Source: Pleurocapsa sp. MO_226.B13 (lineage in GTDB: Bacteria; Cyanobacteriota; Cyanobacteriia; Cyanobacteriales; Xenococcaceae). From it: a DNA stretch of 22,309 nt. The notes below the pieces were generated by a model. That model saw only the letters and a program-made list of their open reading frames with translations. It was not told the DNA's origin and ran no database searches. Below, piece by piece: positions 1 to 7,686 of the stretch (position 1 is its first letter; every line of letters begins with the position of its first letter). Made by a program: the position numbers and the translations under genes. Where the stretch lies: positions 1 to 22,309 of the forward strand of contig JASJEI010000349.1 in NCBI GenBank assembly GCA_030064795.1, read 5' to 3'.

Positions 1-120
1 CGACAAGGTCTTGCTCCACCACCATTTCCTCTTGGCAGTTAATTTATGGACATGGCGCTCGCTCGCTGTGTCCCAAATTTTCCTGGATTTTTCAGAGGGG
101 GAAATGAACGGTTACCTCTG

Positions 121-150
121 AGCATCTCCTGGCGATCGCCAGGGGATGCT
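121..150. repeat. 30-bp near-perfect palindrome centred on HIP1
   Basis: The arms run outward from a central GGCGATCGCC, starting AGCATC and ending GATGCT. Fourteen of fifteen arm positions pair; the single mismatch is T127 against G144. It is much longer than a plain HIP1 site and begins exactly at the last base of the in-frame TGA of the PAS remnant. Confidence 0.75.
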
Positions 151-271
151 CGTTGAAGCAATCAACCGACGGGGACGTACCATACAATGTCGCCTCAGTT
201 TTAATCCCCTCATCGGCATGAAAAAAGAACGTCAGGGAGTTATTTTGTTGATGGAAGAAGCAGGAGAATAA
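122..271 (+). pseudogene. 3' remnant of a PAS-domain signalling gene (CheR/CheB-PAS type)
   Basis: The frame ending at TAA 269-271 encodes about 49 residues. They contain EAINRRGRTIQCR and end GVILLMEEAGE, which resembles the C-terminal half of the PAS domain at the end of cyanobacterial CheB/CheR-type methyltransferase/kinase fusions. The same frame carries TGA at 119-121, and nothing PAS-like can be read upstream of it in any frame up to the window edge. I therefore call it a degenerate fragment rather than the tail of an intact gene. A frameshift or a palindrome insertion (121-150) at the junction is possible. The family call rests on remembered motifs, so it is moderate. Confidence 0.5.
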
Positions 272-276
272 TGTTG

Positions 277-327
277 GTAGGGGCGAACGCTCTAAACGAT
301 TAGCTTCGCGTCGCCGTTCGCCCTTAC
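277..327. repeat. Small inverted-repeat element (REP-like)
   Basis: Thirteen-base arms at 277-289 (GTAGGGGCGAACG) and 315-327 (CGTTCGCCCTTAC) pair with one mismatch around a 25-base centre. Dispersed elements with GGGGCGAACG/CGTTCGCCCC ends are common in cyanobacterial spacers. No coding potential. Confidence 0.6.
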
Positions 328-593
328 AGGAATTGGCTTCAGTTAGAGCGTGTCATCAATTAAAAAAGCGATCGCGATCGAGAATTAAGACCGACCTTGA
401 ATTGCGATCCGAACTTAAATCTTAGAAAGAAACTTGGTACACTTACGATAACAAAAGACTCTTGGGACTCTTTGAAAACGGTCACCTCGGTGACAAGGTA
501 GCCTAGTTTAACAAGACTGTTTTTACGTGCAATTCTGTTTCGTACCAGTAACAAAAAACAATTCAGCTCATTATCATCAGGGATTTAGAAAAA
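328..593. other. Spacer upstream of the invertase gene
   Basis: Contains tandem overlapping HIP1 sites near 367-379, a perfect short palindrome GTCACC-TC-GGTGAC at 481-494 and, just before the invertase, AGGGA at 579-583, which can serve as ribosome binding site. A 64-codon minus-strand frame here has no recognisable family and is not called. No clear -35/-10 pair identified. Confidence 0.4.
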
Positions 594-1964
594 TTGACTG
601 TCAAACAAAGTTATGTAATCGCTGCCGAAGCATGGCAAGCCTTAGAATCTTCGATTATCTACTATCGAGGTCGTCCTATCGGTACGTTAGCAGCTTGTGA
701 CTATAGTTCGCCCTCACTAAATTACGATCAGTGTTTTGTGCGCGATTTTGTTCCCGCAGCCTTAATCTTTTTAATTAGAGGTCGAACCGAAATTGTGCAT
801 AATTTTCTGCTGGAAACTCTCAGGTTACAAATTAAAGAGAAACAGTTAGATTTTTTAGAACCAGGTAGGGGACTGATGCCCGCTAGCTTTAAAGTCCTTC
901 ATCAAGGAGATGAAGAATTTCTCAAGGCTGATTTTGGCGATCATGCCATTGGTAGAGTTACTCCTGTTGATTCTTGTTTGTGGTGGCTGTTTTTGTTGCG
1001 GGCTTATGTCAAGGCGACTGGAGAAAATTCTTTTGCCCATAGTCCTGAAATGCAAAAAGGAATCAGGTTAATTATCGAGCTTTGTCTTTCGGCGAGGTTT
1101 GATATGTATCCAACTCTACTCGTACCTGATGGGGCCTGTATGATCGATCGCCGTATGGGTATCAACGGACATCCTCTAGAGATTCAGGCGTTATTTCATA
1201 CTGCCCTCAGATGTGCCAAAGAGTTGCTATTAGATAATCAAGAAAATAGCAAAATTATTCGGGCAATTGAAAGTCGTATTCCGCCTTTGACCAGTCATAT
1301 TCGTCACAATTATTGGTTAGATCTAGAAAAGTTGAACGTCATCTATCGTTATAACTCGGAAGAATATGGCGAGGACGCTTTAAACCAGTTTAATATCTAC
1401 GCTGAATCAATTCCCTATGCCGAACTAAGCGAATGGTTTCCCGAAGAAGGAGGATACTTGGCAGGAAACTTAGGCCCATCTCATTTAGACTGTCGCTTTT
1501 TTTCCCTGGGCAACATCATGGCAATTTTATCTTCTCTGGTAATACGCCAACAAGGTCAAGTGATTATGCATACCATCGAACAAAAATGGCAAGACCTAAT
1601 TGGTTGGATGCCAATGAAAATCTGTTTTCCAGCTTTGAAAAATCGAGACTGGCAAATACTTACAGGGTGCGATCCTAAAAACCGTCCTTGGTCTTATCAC
1701 AATGGTGGCAACTGGCCGGTTTTGTTAGGTTTTTTTGTCGCTGCTGCTGTCAAAACGGATCGTTTGGATCTGGCCCACAAAGCGATCGCTATTGCTGCCA
1801 AACGCCTCCCCAAAGACGAGTGGGCAGAATACTACGATGGCAAAAATGGACGCTTGGTCGGAAAAGAAGCCAGAAAATACCAAAATTGGACGATATCTAG
1901 CTTTTTACTGGCACAGGAGCTTGTTGAAGAACCAGGATATCTAGATTGGATTTCCCACGATTAG
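594..1964 (+). CDS. Alkaline/neutral invertase, glycoside hydrolase family 100
   Basis: Cytosolic enzyme that hydrolyses sucrose to glucose and fructose; in cyanobacteria GH100 proteins drive sucrose breakdown. The 456-aa length fits the family (about 460-470 aa in Anabaena). Diagnostic stretches include NYDQCFVRDF (43-52), IGRVTPVDSCLWW (119-131), MIDRRMGINGHPLE (183-196) and EWAEYYDG (409-416). D185 and E412 sit at almost the same numbering as the catalytic Asp188 and Glu414 reported for Anabaena InvA, so the active site looks intact (inference from motif and position). The start is TTG at 594; the in-frame stop at 549-551 leaves no ATG or GTG upstream, and AGGGA lies about ten bases before the TTG. 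The gene stands alone and ends immediately against the convergent lysozyme gene, with no intervening base. Confidence 0.93.
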   Translation: MTVKQSYVIAAEAWQALESSIIYYRGRPIGTLAACDYSSPSLNYDQCFVRDFVPAALIFLIRGRTEIVHNFLLETLRLQIKEKQLDFLEPGRGLMPASFKVLHQGDEEFLKADFGDHAIGRVTPVDSCLWWLFLLRAYVKATGENSFAHSPEMQKGIRLIIELCLSARFDMYPTLLVPDGACMIDRRMGINGHPLEIQALFHTALRCAKELLLDNQENSKIIRAIESRIPPLTSHIRHNYWLDLEKLNVIYRYNSEEYGEDALNQFNIYAESIPYAELSEWFPEEGGYLAGNLGPSHLDCRFFSLGNIMAILSSLVIRQQGQVIMHTIEQKWQDLIGWMPMKICFPALKNRDWQILTGCDPKNRPWSYHNGGNWPVLLGFFVAAAVKTDRLDLAHKAIAIAAKRLPKDEWAEYYDGKNGRLVGKEARKYQNWTISSFLLAQELVEEPGYLDWISHD

Positions 1965-2633
1965 TTAACTGTCCAGATTCAGGAACAACATTTTTTCAGC
2001 CTCTCTTCTTCTGGTTAGTCCAGGCATCTTTACTAGTCTGCCTCCAACATTAGCCTTGTCCCAGCGCAAAAATTCATTGGCCGCGCCAGTATAATCTCCT
2101 GTATTCAGTTTTTTAACCAGGGTGCTGTTTTCAATCGAATCAACTCCGACATTGAAAGACAGAGAGGCTAGAGCATCTAGCTGACGATCGCCGATCTGGA
2201 CTTCGATTGCTCGGTCTAATTGTTGTTCAATTGTCTGTAATTGCTTTTTTAGAGCTAGATCGGCTTCTTGGCGAGAAATGCGATCGCCAAGCTGTACTGG
2301 TTTACCTGCTATTTTAGATAGACCATAACCAATTACAGGTGTACCGTCGGTATCCAGATAAGCCTCTGATTTAAAACCTTCAAACTCTTTGACGATCTTT
2401 ATTGCCCTAGTCGATACAGGCTGGGGTAAGGGTTTTGGGGCTGTTGGGGGACTGACAATTTCTGGACTGTTGAGATTTGTCGCCAAAGAATTATTCAGTC
2501 TTTGTAGCTCAATATCATCTTTAACTATGTCCGACTGATTTTGAGCAATAGTACTTTTGGCAAGAAATAATGCTACCAACCCTATCGAGCAAAGACTAAC
2601 TAATGCGATCGCGCTCTTACAATATTTATTCAC
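1965..2633 (-). CDS. Secreted or membrane-anchored GH24 lysozyme (phage-type muramidase)
   Basis: 222 aa. A hydrophobic N-terminal segment (about 8-26) followed by STIA|QNQ looks like a signal peptide or signal anchor. A Pro-rich linker (61-73) leads to a T4-lysozyme-like domain from about 75 to 220. E85 in EFEGF and D94 in YLDTDG have the spacing of T4 Glu11 and Asp20. The third conserved position, T4 Thr26, is Val100 here (TPVIGYG), a substitution worth noting. LASLSFNVG (about 155-163) and the GLTRRREAE motif near the C terminus are family hallmarks. Predicted to cleave peptidoglycan between MurNAc and GlcNAc outside the cytoplasmic membrane. Start is GTG at 2633; no phage genes adjoin it, so a cellular wall-remodelling role or a domesticated phage gene are both possible. 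Confidence 0.88.
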   Translation of the reverse strand: MNKYCKSAIALVSLCSIGLVALFLAKSTIAQNQSDIVKDDIELQRLNNSLATNLNSPEIVSPPTAPKPLPQPVSTRAIKIVKEFEGFKSEAYLDTDGTPVIGYGLSKIAGKPVQLGDRISRQEADLALKKQLQTIEQQLDRAIEVQIGDRQLDALASLSFNVGVDSIENSTLVKKLNTGDYTGAANEFLRWDKANVGGRLVKMPGLTRRREAEKMLFLNLDS

Positions 2634-2990
2634 AACTTACCGCCGAGTTATTTGTTTTCTAAATAGACAGTTTTAGCCGATTATCTAGAAATAAGCGACG
2701 AAATTAGAATTTTGTTACAAAATCTTCATATTTTGTCAGTTGTGGGGCGGGCAAAAATAACTTATGGTTCCTTAGACGTTGCTAGCTGCGAAAATTTGCA
2801 CTCTTCGTATATGCGAAGCGGTATCCTTTAGGACTAGCTTTATCCTCAAGGCGACAAGGACAAGTGCGAAGCGGCTTGCACTTGTCTATCACGGATACAC
2901 CTTCGGACATTGTACCCTTGTGGTATATCGCATTGAGTGTATCCTTTAGAACGCGTCGCCCACCTTAATCTTAGTTCCTGCTTTTCTTGC
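2634..2990. other. Repeat-rich spacer between lysozyme and glycan operon
   Basis: No credible gene. From about 2798 to 2960 the spacer consists of short motifs typical of dispersed cyanobacterial repeats: ATGCGAAGCG at 2811-2820, GTATCCTTTA twice (2821-2830 and 2939-2948), GGATACACC at 2893-2901, and an inverted repeat at 2859-2886. The 2634-2750 side is AT-rich and would hold the lysozyme promoter. The repeat block lies downstream of the 4544-2991 gene and may act as its terminator region. Confidence 0.5.
2859..2886. repeat. Inverted repeat in spacer
   Basis: Perfect nine-base arms GACAAGTGC (2859-2867) and GCACTTGTC (2878-2886) flank a ten-base GC-rich loop containing GAAGCGG. It belongs to the surrounding repeat block. 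It could form a transcript hairpin, but no T-run follows, so a terminator call is not made. Confidence 0.6.
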
Positions 2991-4544
2991 TCAAGATGGC
3001 GGGTTCAGATCGCTGGGAATGATAGTGCGATCGCCACAAGCTTCTGGATTGAGGGCTGCTTGAATCGAATAGTCAAAGTCTATTTCTGGATGAAAATAAG
3101 AGCTATACATAAATGCATATTTTAATGCTGCTATGGGAGCGGTTTGGACATCTTCTCCGATGTGTCGGCTTAGCAAGCAGACTTGTTCGTTGGGTTGGAT
3201 TTGAGCGAGAAATGCGGTTTTGACTCCAAAAGTAACCTGCTTATCTAAAGTTATTAAAGAAGGTCTGGCATACAAATTACCAATCTTAACTAAAACAATA
3301 GTTAGAAATACCGTACAAACTAACCCCAGATACTTTGGCTGCAACCATCGCCCTAATAGTTGTCTGTTTTTGGGCAAAGAAACTAAATACAGATTGAGAG
3401 ATACTAAACAGATCATCCAGTACATAAAGTATCTCAGTTCGTGGGATTGTGGGAAATTTAAGGGGACTAGAGACATGGCGATCGCTGTAGCTAAAGCCAC
3501 CTTAGCTTCTCTTCTACGATTGTGACTGGGTAAAGATTGATTGAGAATTAGCTCTCTAATCGTCAATCCTACCAGGAGCAATAAATTAAATACCACATAA
3601 GCCCCAAAAAAACCGCCACGCCGATTGCGCTCGACATCTGAACTCCACTGATCGGGTGTCCAAAACTGAGGAGCATTAATTTCTAAGACTGATTTAATCC
3701 AATTTAGCTGACGATTGCCCTCTTCGTAGGCTTCGGGGCTAAGTTTATGGTTGAGTACAATTCCCGCTACCTCTATTTTGATCGGATAGAGAGGATTGCC
3801 GTACAAGACGGTATTTTTAACTGGAGTAGCAAAAATAATCGTACTGGCTAATAAAGCGAGAAATAAGCCTTTAAATAGTTGTGGGGCAGATCGTATTGGT
3901 TTCCTATAGAGCCAGACTAACCTAATGCCTAGTACTATTAAAATTACGAATACTAATGGCTGGAGTTGAGTTTTGGTATTAGCTGCGATCGCTGCACCGA
4001 AAAAGGCAATTAACAGTTCTTTGGTTTGAGGTAGTTGCTTTTTTTTATAAAAGCTGTAGGTCATCATCACCAAGATGGAAGTACCTACATTACCTAGTAA
4101 ATCGACAAAACTAGTAGAAGCGTGGCTAAGTACTAGCGGGATAGAAAATAGAGCGATCGCCGATAGATACAACGGGACTTGGAAATAGCTTCTGAGAAAG
4201 AAAAAATAGCCTAAGATCGCCAAAAAGCTAACCAAGTTAGTTGATTGAATTCGTCCTGTAATTTTCCAAAAAAAGCCCTGAAGAAAGTGAGCCAGTAAAG
4301 GAAAACCATCGAAACGAGGCTCAAACCATTTTTCATCGCCAATAAACATTTCTCTGGGCAAAATCCCCCAAATTCTGGCAGCAAAGGGTAAGTGATACCA
4401 ACCAGGATCGTAGTTGTTATCAACGTCTAAAATTGCCTTGAGAAAAATAGAGGTAATCAGGACTATAGCAATGGTCGATAAAATTATTTCTATTCCCAGT
4501 TCGCGCTGTTTTAACTTTTCTGATTTAGTAGCAAAATTCAACAT
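2991..4544 (-). CDS. Multi-span membrane protein, GT-C glycosyltransferase-like
   Basis: 517 aa with many hydrophobic segments (first about 18-39, then repeatedly through about 415), so an integral inner-membrane protein. After the first span comes an acidic loop, D40-V-D42-N-N-Y-D46, followed by WYHLPFAARIWG (49-60). This topology, aspartates in the first extracytoplasmic loop, is that of GT-C enzymes (ArnT/PMT/RgtA-like), which transfer sugars from polyprenyl-phosphate donors. The C-terminal 100 residues (about 418-517) look soluble. It is the last gene of a five-gene minus-strand unit with two GT2 enzymes and a sulfotransferase, which supports a glycan role. Exact donor and acceptor are unknown, and many relatives are annotated only as hypothetical. 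Confidence 0.7.
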   Translation of the reverse strand: MLNFATKSEKLKQRELGIEIILSTIAIVLITSIFLKAILDVDNNYDPGWYHLPFAARIWGILPREMFIGDEKWFEPRFDGFPLLAHFLQGFFWKITGRIQSTNLVSFLAILGYFFFLRSYFQVPLYLSAIALFSIPLVLSHASTSFVDLLGNVGTSILVMMTYSFYKKKQLPQTKELLIAFFGAAIAANTKTQLQPLVFVILIVLGIRLVWLYRKPIRSAPQLFKGLFLALLASTIIFATPVKNTVLYGNPLYPIKIEVAGIVLNHKLSPEAYEEGNRQLNWIKSVLEINAPQFWTPDQWSSDVERNRRGGFFGAYVVFNLLLLVGLTIRELILNQSLPSHNRRREAKVALATAIAMSLVPLNFPQSHELRYFMYWMICLVSLNLYLVSLPKNRQLLGRWLQPKYLGLVCTVFLTIVLVKIGNLYARPSLITLDKQVTFGVKTAFLAQIQPNEQVCLLSRHIGEDVQTAPIAALKYAFMYSSYFHPEIDFDYSIQAALNPEACGDRTIIPSDLNPPS

Positions 4545-4644
4545 TAGGGAATGATTGTAGTTAATCTAAATAAAAATAATTGAACTGTTTTATTAGCTGC
4601 CAGCTTTGATGAGGATGATGAAATAGTAAATAACTAATAACTGA

Positions 4645-5646
4645 CTATTGATTTTGCTTGGAAGTGAATAAAGCAAATCTATCGACAAAAGAAACTACGG
4701 CAAACACTGCCAAGATAATTACTACTGCTACGACGTAAAGAAATCTCTGCATCAAGGCAAATTTCACCGCACTAGCATCTGGTACATCAAATAATCCCAA
4801 CAAACCAATCCAGCTAAATTCCATTAGTCCTAAGTTAGCTGGGGTAAAACTCAATAACATCGCTAGTTGGACGATCGGAGAAATAAACGCCACTGCCCAA
4901 AGCTTAATCTTAAAGCCTCCCGCGATCGCAATTAGAACTCCCCGAACAATCCAGACTGCATAGCGGAGTACAGAAATCCAATAGAGATTTAGGGTAAATT
5001 GCTTGCTTAAAATTGAATCTGTTCCCGTCGCTACTTCTGGTCGTTCTTGCTTATTTTTCCGCGACTTTTTTTCTTTGACCCAAGTAAGAGCTTTAATCAA
5101 AAAAGATATCAGACTACGATGCCATTTATTAATAATAAAATGAGTACCAATAATTGTAGTAGTCCAAATCAATACCGCTACTGACAAAGAGATATATCCT
5201 AAAACATACAATATCGAGGCGGGAAACAATAATAAGGGAATCAGAAGGTTAAAAAACTGATCGTAAATAACCGATAAAAAGCCTTTAGAAAAAGAACTTA
5301 TTTTGTGTATTCTTAATGCTAGATTTTGTACCATAACCATGCCTACATACTGAGGCATAAACTGCATGGTTAAAGACCCCAAAGTAGTATAAAAAAGATA
5401 AAACTTTAGTGGTTGTTGATTGTCTGGAGTAAGCTTTTGAGTCACCAAACTCCACTTAAAAGCAGTCAAGAAAGTATGAACAATTAAAGCTGTAATTGCC
5501 AATCCTGCATACCAAGGATTAAGGGTATAAAAGCTAGCAACAATTTGCTCTAGATCGACTTCAGTAAATCGTAAAATTAACCAGACCAAGAAAAATCCCA
5601 CAGCCAGGGATAATACACTCGATATAATGTTCTTTTTAGTTAGCAT
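4645..5646 (-). CDS. Lysylphosphatidylglycerol synthase TM-region / UPF0104 family membrane protein
   Basis: 333 aa with about eight hydrophobic segments, matching the LPG_synthase_TM family (MprF flippase domain, AglD-type and UPF0104 proteins). Useful landmarks are the first span (about 8-26), FKWSLV (63-68), QFMPQYVGMV near 95-105, a charged cytoplasmic loop around 185-205 (KEKKSRKNKQ) and SFTPANLGLMEFSW (about 266-279), a conserved C-terminal signature of this group. There is no soluble MprF catalytic domain, so lysyl transfer is not expected. In glycan clusters such proteins are thought to move lipid-linked or lipid substrates across the membrane (family knowledge; the substrate here is inference). 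It lies 100 bp upstream of the GT-C-like gene and 93 bp downstream of the sulfotransferase. Confidence 0.85.
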   Translation of the reverse strand: MLTKKNIISSVLSLAVGFFLVWLILRFTEVDLEQIVASFYTLNPWYAGLAITALIVHTFLTAFKWSLVTQKLTPDNQQPLKFYLFYTTLGSLTMQFMPQYVGMVMVQNLALRIHKISSFSKGFLSVIYDQFFNLLIPLLLFPASILYVLGYISLSVAVLIWTTTIIGTHFIINKWHRSLISFLIKALTWVKEKKSRKNKQERPEVATGTDSILSKQFTLNLYWISVLRYAVWIVRGVLIAIAGGFKIKLWAVAFISPIVQLAMLLSFTPANLGLMEFSWIGLLGLFDVPDASAVKFALMQRFLYVVAVVIILAVFAVVSFVDRFALFTSKQNQ

Positions 5647-5739
5647 TTTTATTTAGGATTAAATATAGAACAATGAACTCTTATGTTTTCTTTCTTCCTT
5701 GCTCCTTCTGATTCCTGAAACTAATTTAGTTTAATTAAT

Positions 5740-6681
5740 TTAGGAAGACAAATTTAAATTATCGTACCCCCATTTTGTTACCAAGTCTACGCCAATCAGT
5801 TCTGATATTTGCTCTACTTGGGGCTGATACTGTTGCATTAGCCGAATTTTTATCTCTTCAGGCATACTCGCTTTGGGGGCTTGATGCCAGAGAAATTTTT
5901 CGACAATATTGTCGCGGACAAATTCATTAAACTCTTGAGAAAATAAGTTTTTGGAAAGATTTTTGAGCAGAGGGTTATTGACTAAATCGTTAATTGCTTT
6001 AAACTTAACTTCCTTGTTGACATTGACGGCATCGTATTCGGGGGTAAAGCTGGAGTCTACACCCAAAAATTCCAAGATTTCGCGGTAGATTCGTTCGTTC
6101 TCTGCTTGAAATTCCTCAAAAATAATTACTTTAATCTGTTCGGTCCCAAAGCGATCGCAATAGCGTTTTACCTGTCGATCGTATTGCACTCGTTGCGAAT
6201 AATAGAGATAGCTAGGGCTAGTAACGCGAGAGCTAATTGCCTTTTCCTGTTTGCGCTTATCTTCTAATGCCAAAGCAGTTAAAAAGTCAGGCTCATTTTC
6301 TTCGGTAAACTTGACGTAATGACTGTGGAGAGAATAGAGAAATTTAGCTGGCTCTCGTAGAATAATAATTATCTTCGCATCGGGGTTGAAGTTAAAGATT
6401 TTCTCGGCTGCCACTTGGGAATACAAATAATTTGTCGAAGATTCCCCAATAATTTTTTCCTTGTTTGCTTTAGCAAAAAGCTGCAAATAAGCCGACTCAC
6501 TTCTAAAGTCAAAAAAACGCTGTTTGCCGTAGGCGCGATCGCTTTCTAAATGAAAATCAGAACAAAAAAAGTGCGGTTCTTTGATACTCGACATATAGAT
6601 TTCGGGATGTTGTCCCAAAAATTGGTGCAAAGCCGTCGTTCCAGATTTTGGTTGCCCGACAATAAATAAATTAGGCTTCAT
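5740..6681 (-). CDS. PAPS-dependent sulfotransferase
   Basis: 313 aa, cytosolic, transferring sulfate from 3'-phosphoadenylyl sulfate to a hydroxyl or amine, most likely on a sugar given the neighbours. The 5'-phosphosulfate loop GQPKSGTTALHQFL is at 9-22. KEPHFF (34-39) resembles the active-site segment of heparan-sulfate sulfotransferases, where the Glu is the likely base (E35 here). The 3'-phosphate-binding segment IIIILREPAKFLYSLHSHY spans 104-122, with R109 and S117 at the expected positions. The length matches carbohydrate sulfotransferases of the NDST/HS3ST-like bacterial group. The gene lies in the middle of the minus-strand glycan unit, 60 bp after the upstream GT2. The acceptor cannot be deduced. 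Confidence 0.92.
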   Translation of the reverse strand: MKPNLFIVGQPKSGTTALHQFLGQHPEIYMSSIKEPHFFCSDFHLESDRAYGKQRFFDFRSESAYLQLFAKANKEKIIGESSTNYLYSQVAAEKIFNFNPDAKIIIILREPAKFLYSLHSHYVKFTEENEPDFLTALALEDKRKQEKAISSRVTSPSYLYYSQRVQYDRQVKRYCDRFGTEQIKVIIFEEFQAENERIYREILEFLGVDSSFTPEYDAVNVNKEVKFKAINDLVNNPLLKNLSKNLFSQEFNEFVRDNIVEKFLWHQAPKASMPEEIKIRLMQQYQPQVEQISELIGVDLVTKWGYDNLNLSS

Positions 6682-6741
6682 GAATTTACAAGAATTGAGA
6701 TCTAGGGAAAAGCTTATCGCTTAAAGCTAGCAACAGGTTAT

Positions 6742-7686
6742 TTAGGTTTGCGTCTGTAGTTTTGCCTTGAGACGAGCAGATATCCGCTCTTGGATACGAG
6801 AATCTTGCCAGTATCTCCGCCATCCTAAAGGCCCTAATAATAAGAAATCTGCTGCTAGTTTAATTAAGTTGGGAGATTCTCCATGGACTATTGCTGCTAG
6901 GGTTGTATTCACTTCTGTGGAGAAAAAAGCTACTTTTGCTACTTCACTTTTGGGTTTGACGTGAAGATGCTTGTCAACTACTACACGCATCTGTTGCCGA
7001 AATTCTGCGACACTAGAGCTACGACGGATTGTCTGAGAATCGCCATGAACCCTAAATGCAGCCAGCGGTTTAGCGATATAATAGGTATCGCCCATTGAGG
7101 CTAGCTTGAGCCAAAAATCCCAGTCTGCGGTGTACCAAAGTTCGCTGTTTAATACTCCTACATCCAAAGCAGTTTGTCGATTGAATACGGGAGAGGGAAT
7201 AGCAATAAAGTTCTGCACTAATAATTTCTCTCGCATTTTTTGAGCGGAGAAGACTTGGGACTTACCCCCTAAAGGACATTGCCATAAACCCAAAGGTTTG
7301 TCTTGACCATCAATAAATACTGCATCGTGAAGGTAAAGACTGGCTTGGGGGTAAGCTGCGATCGCCTGTTTTAGTTTTGGCAATCGTCCTTCTAGCCAGA
7401 GATCGTCCTGGTGTAGAAAACAGGCATATTTTCCTGTCGCTACAGACAAGGCATGATTGGTATTGGCTACCCAGTTACCCTGTCTGGCTTTGGTGATTAG
7501 CTTAATGTTGAGCTTGTTTTGATAGCTGTCTACAATCGAGAGCGTATTGTCGGTTGAGCCATCATCAATGACAACACACTCTATTAGATCGTCTTGTTGC
7601 ACTACTACAGAATCAAGAGCAGCAGCTAGATATTTACTGCCATTGTAGGTAGGAATGATTACCGAAAGCCAAGGCTGTTTAATCAT
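6742..7686 (-). CDS. Glycosyltransferase family 2
   Basis: 314 aa with a GT-A fold at the N terminus: SVIIPTYNGSKYL (8-20), VVIDDGSTDNT (38-48) for nucleotide binding, and LHQDDLW (91-97) holding the metal-binding DxD equivalent at D94-D95. WYTADWDFWLKL further on is the segment that usually contains the catalytic base in EpsO/WaaA-like GT2 proteins. No membrane span is evident, so it should act on the cytosolic face using a nucleotide sugar. Its ATG overlaps the TGA of the upstream GT2 as ATGA, which indicates translational coupling. Sugar specificity is not deducible. Confidence 0.92.
   Translation of the reverse strand: MIKQPWLSVIIPTYNGSKYLAAALDSVVVQQDDLIECVVIDDGSTDNTLSIVDSYQNKLNIKLITKARQGNWVANTNHALSVATGKYACFLHQDDLWLEGRLPKLKQAIAAYPQASLYLHDAVFIDGQDKPLGLWQCPLGGKSQVFSAQKMREKLLVQNFIAIPSPVFNRQTALDVGVLNSELWYTADWDFWLKLASMGDTYYIAKPLAAFRVHGDSQTIRRSSSVAEFRQQMRVVVDKHLHVKPKSEVAKVAFFSTEVNTTLAAIVHGESPNLIKLAADFLLLGPLGWRRYWQDSRIQERISARLKAKLQTQT

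Noticed and set aside
360..554. 64-codon minus-strand frame before the invertase
   Set aside because: No recognisable family and no good start context; HIP1 and palindromic sequence explain part of it.
1433..1944. Several plus-strand frames inside the invertase gene
   Set aside because: They lie in alternative frames of a well-supported GH100 gene and have no family features.
3220..3525. Plus-strand 101-codon frame opposite the GT-C-like gene
   Set aside because: Antisense shadow of a conserved multi-span protein.
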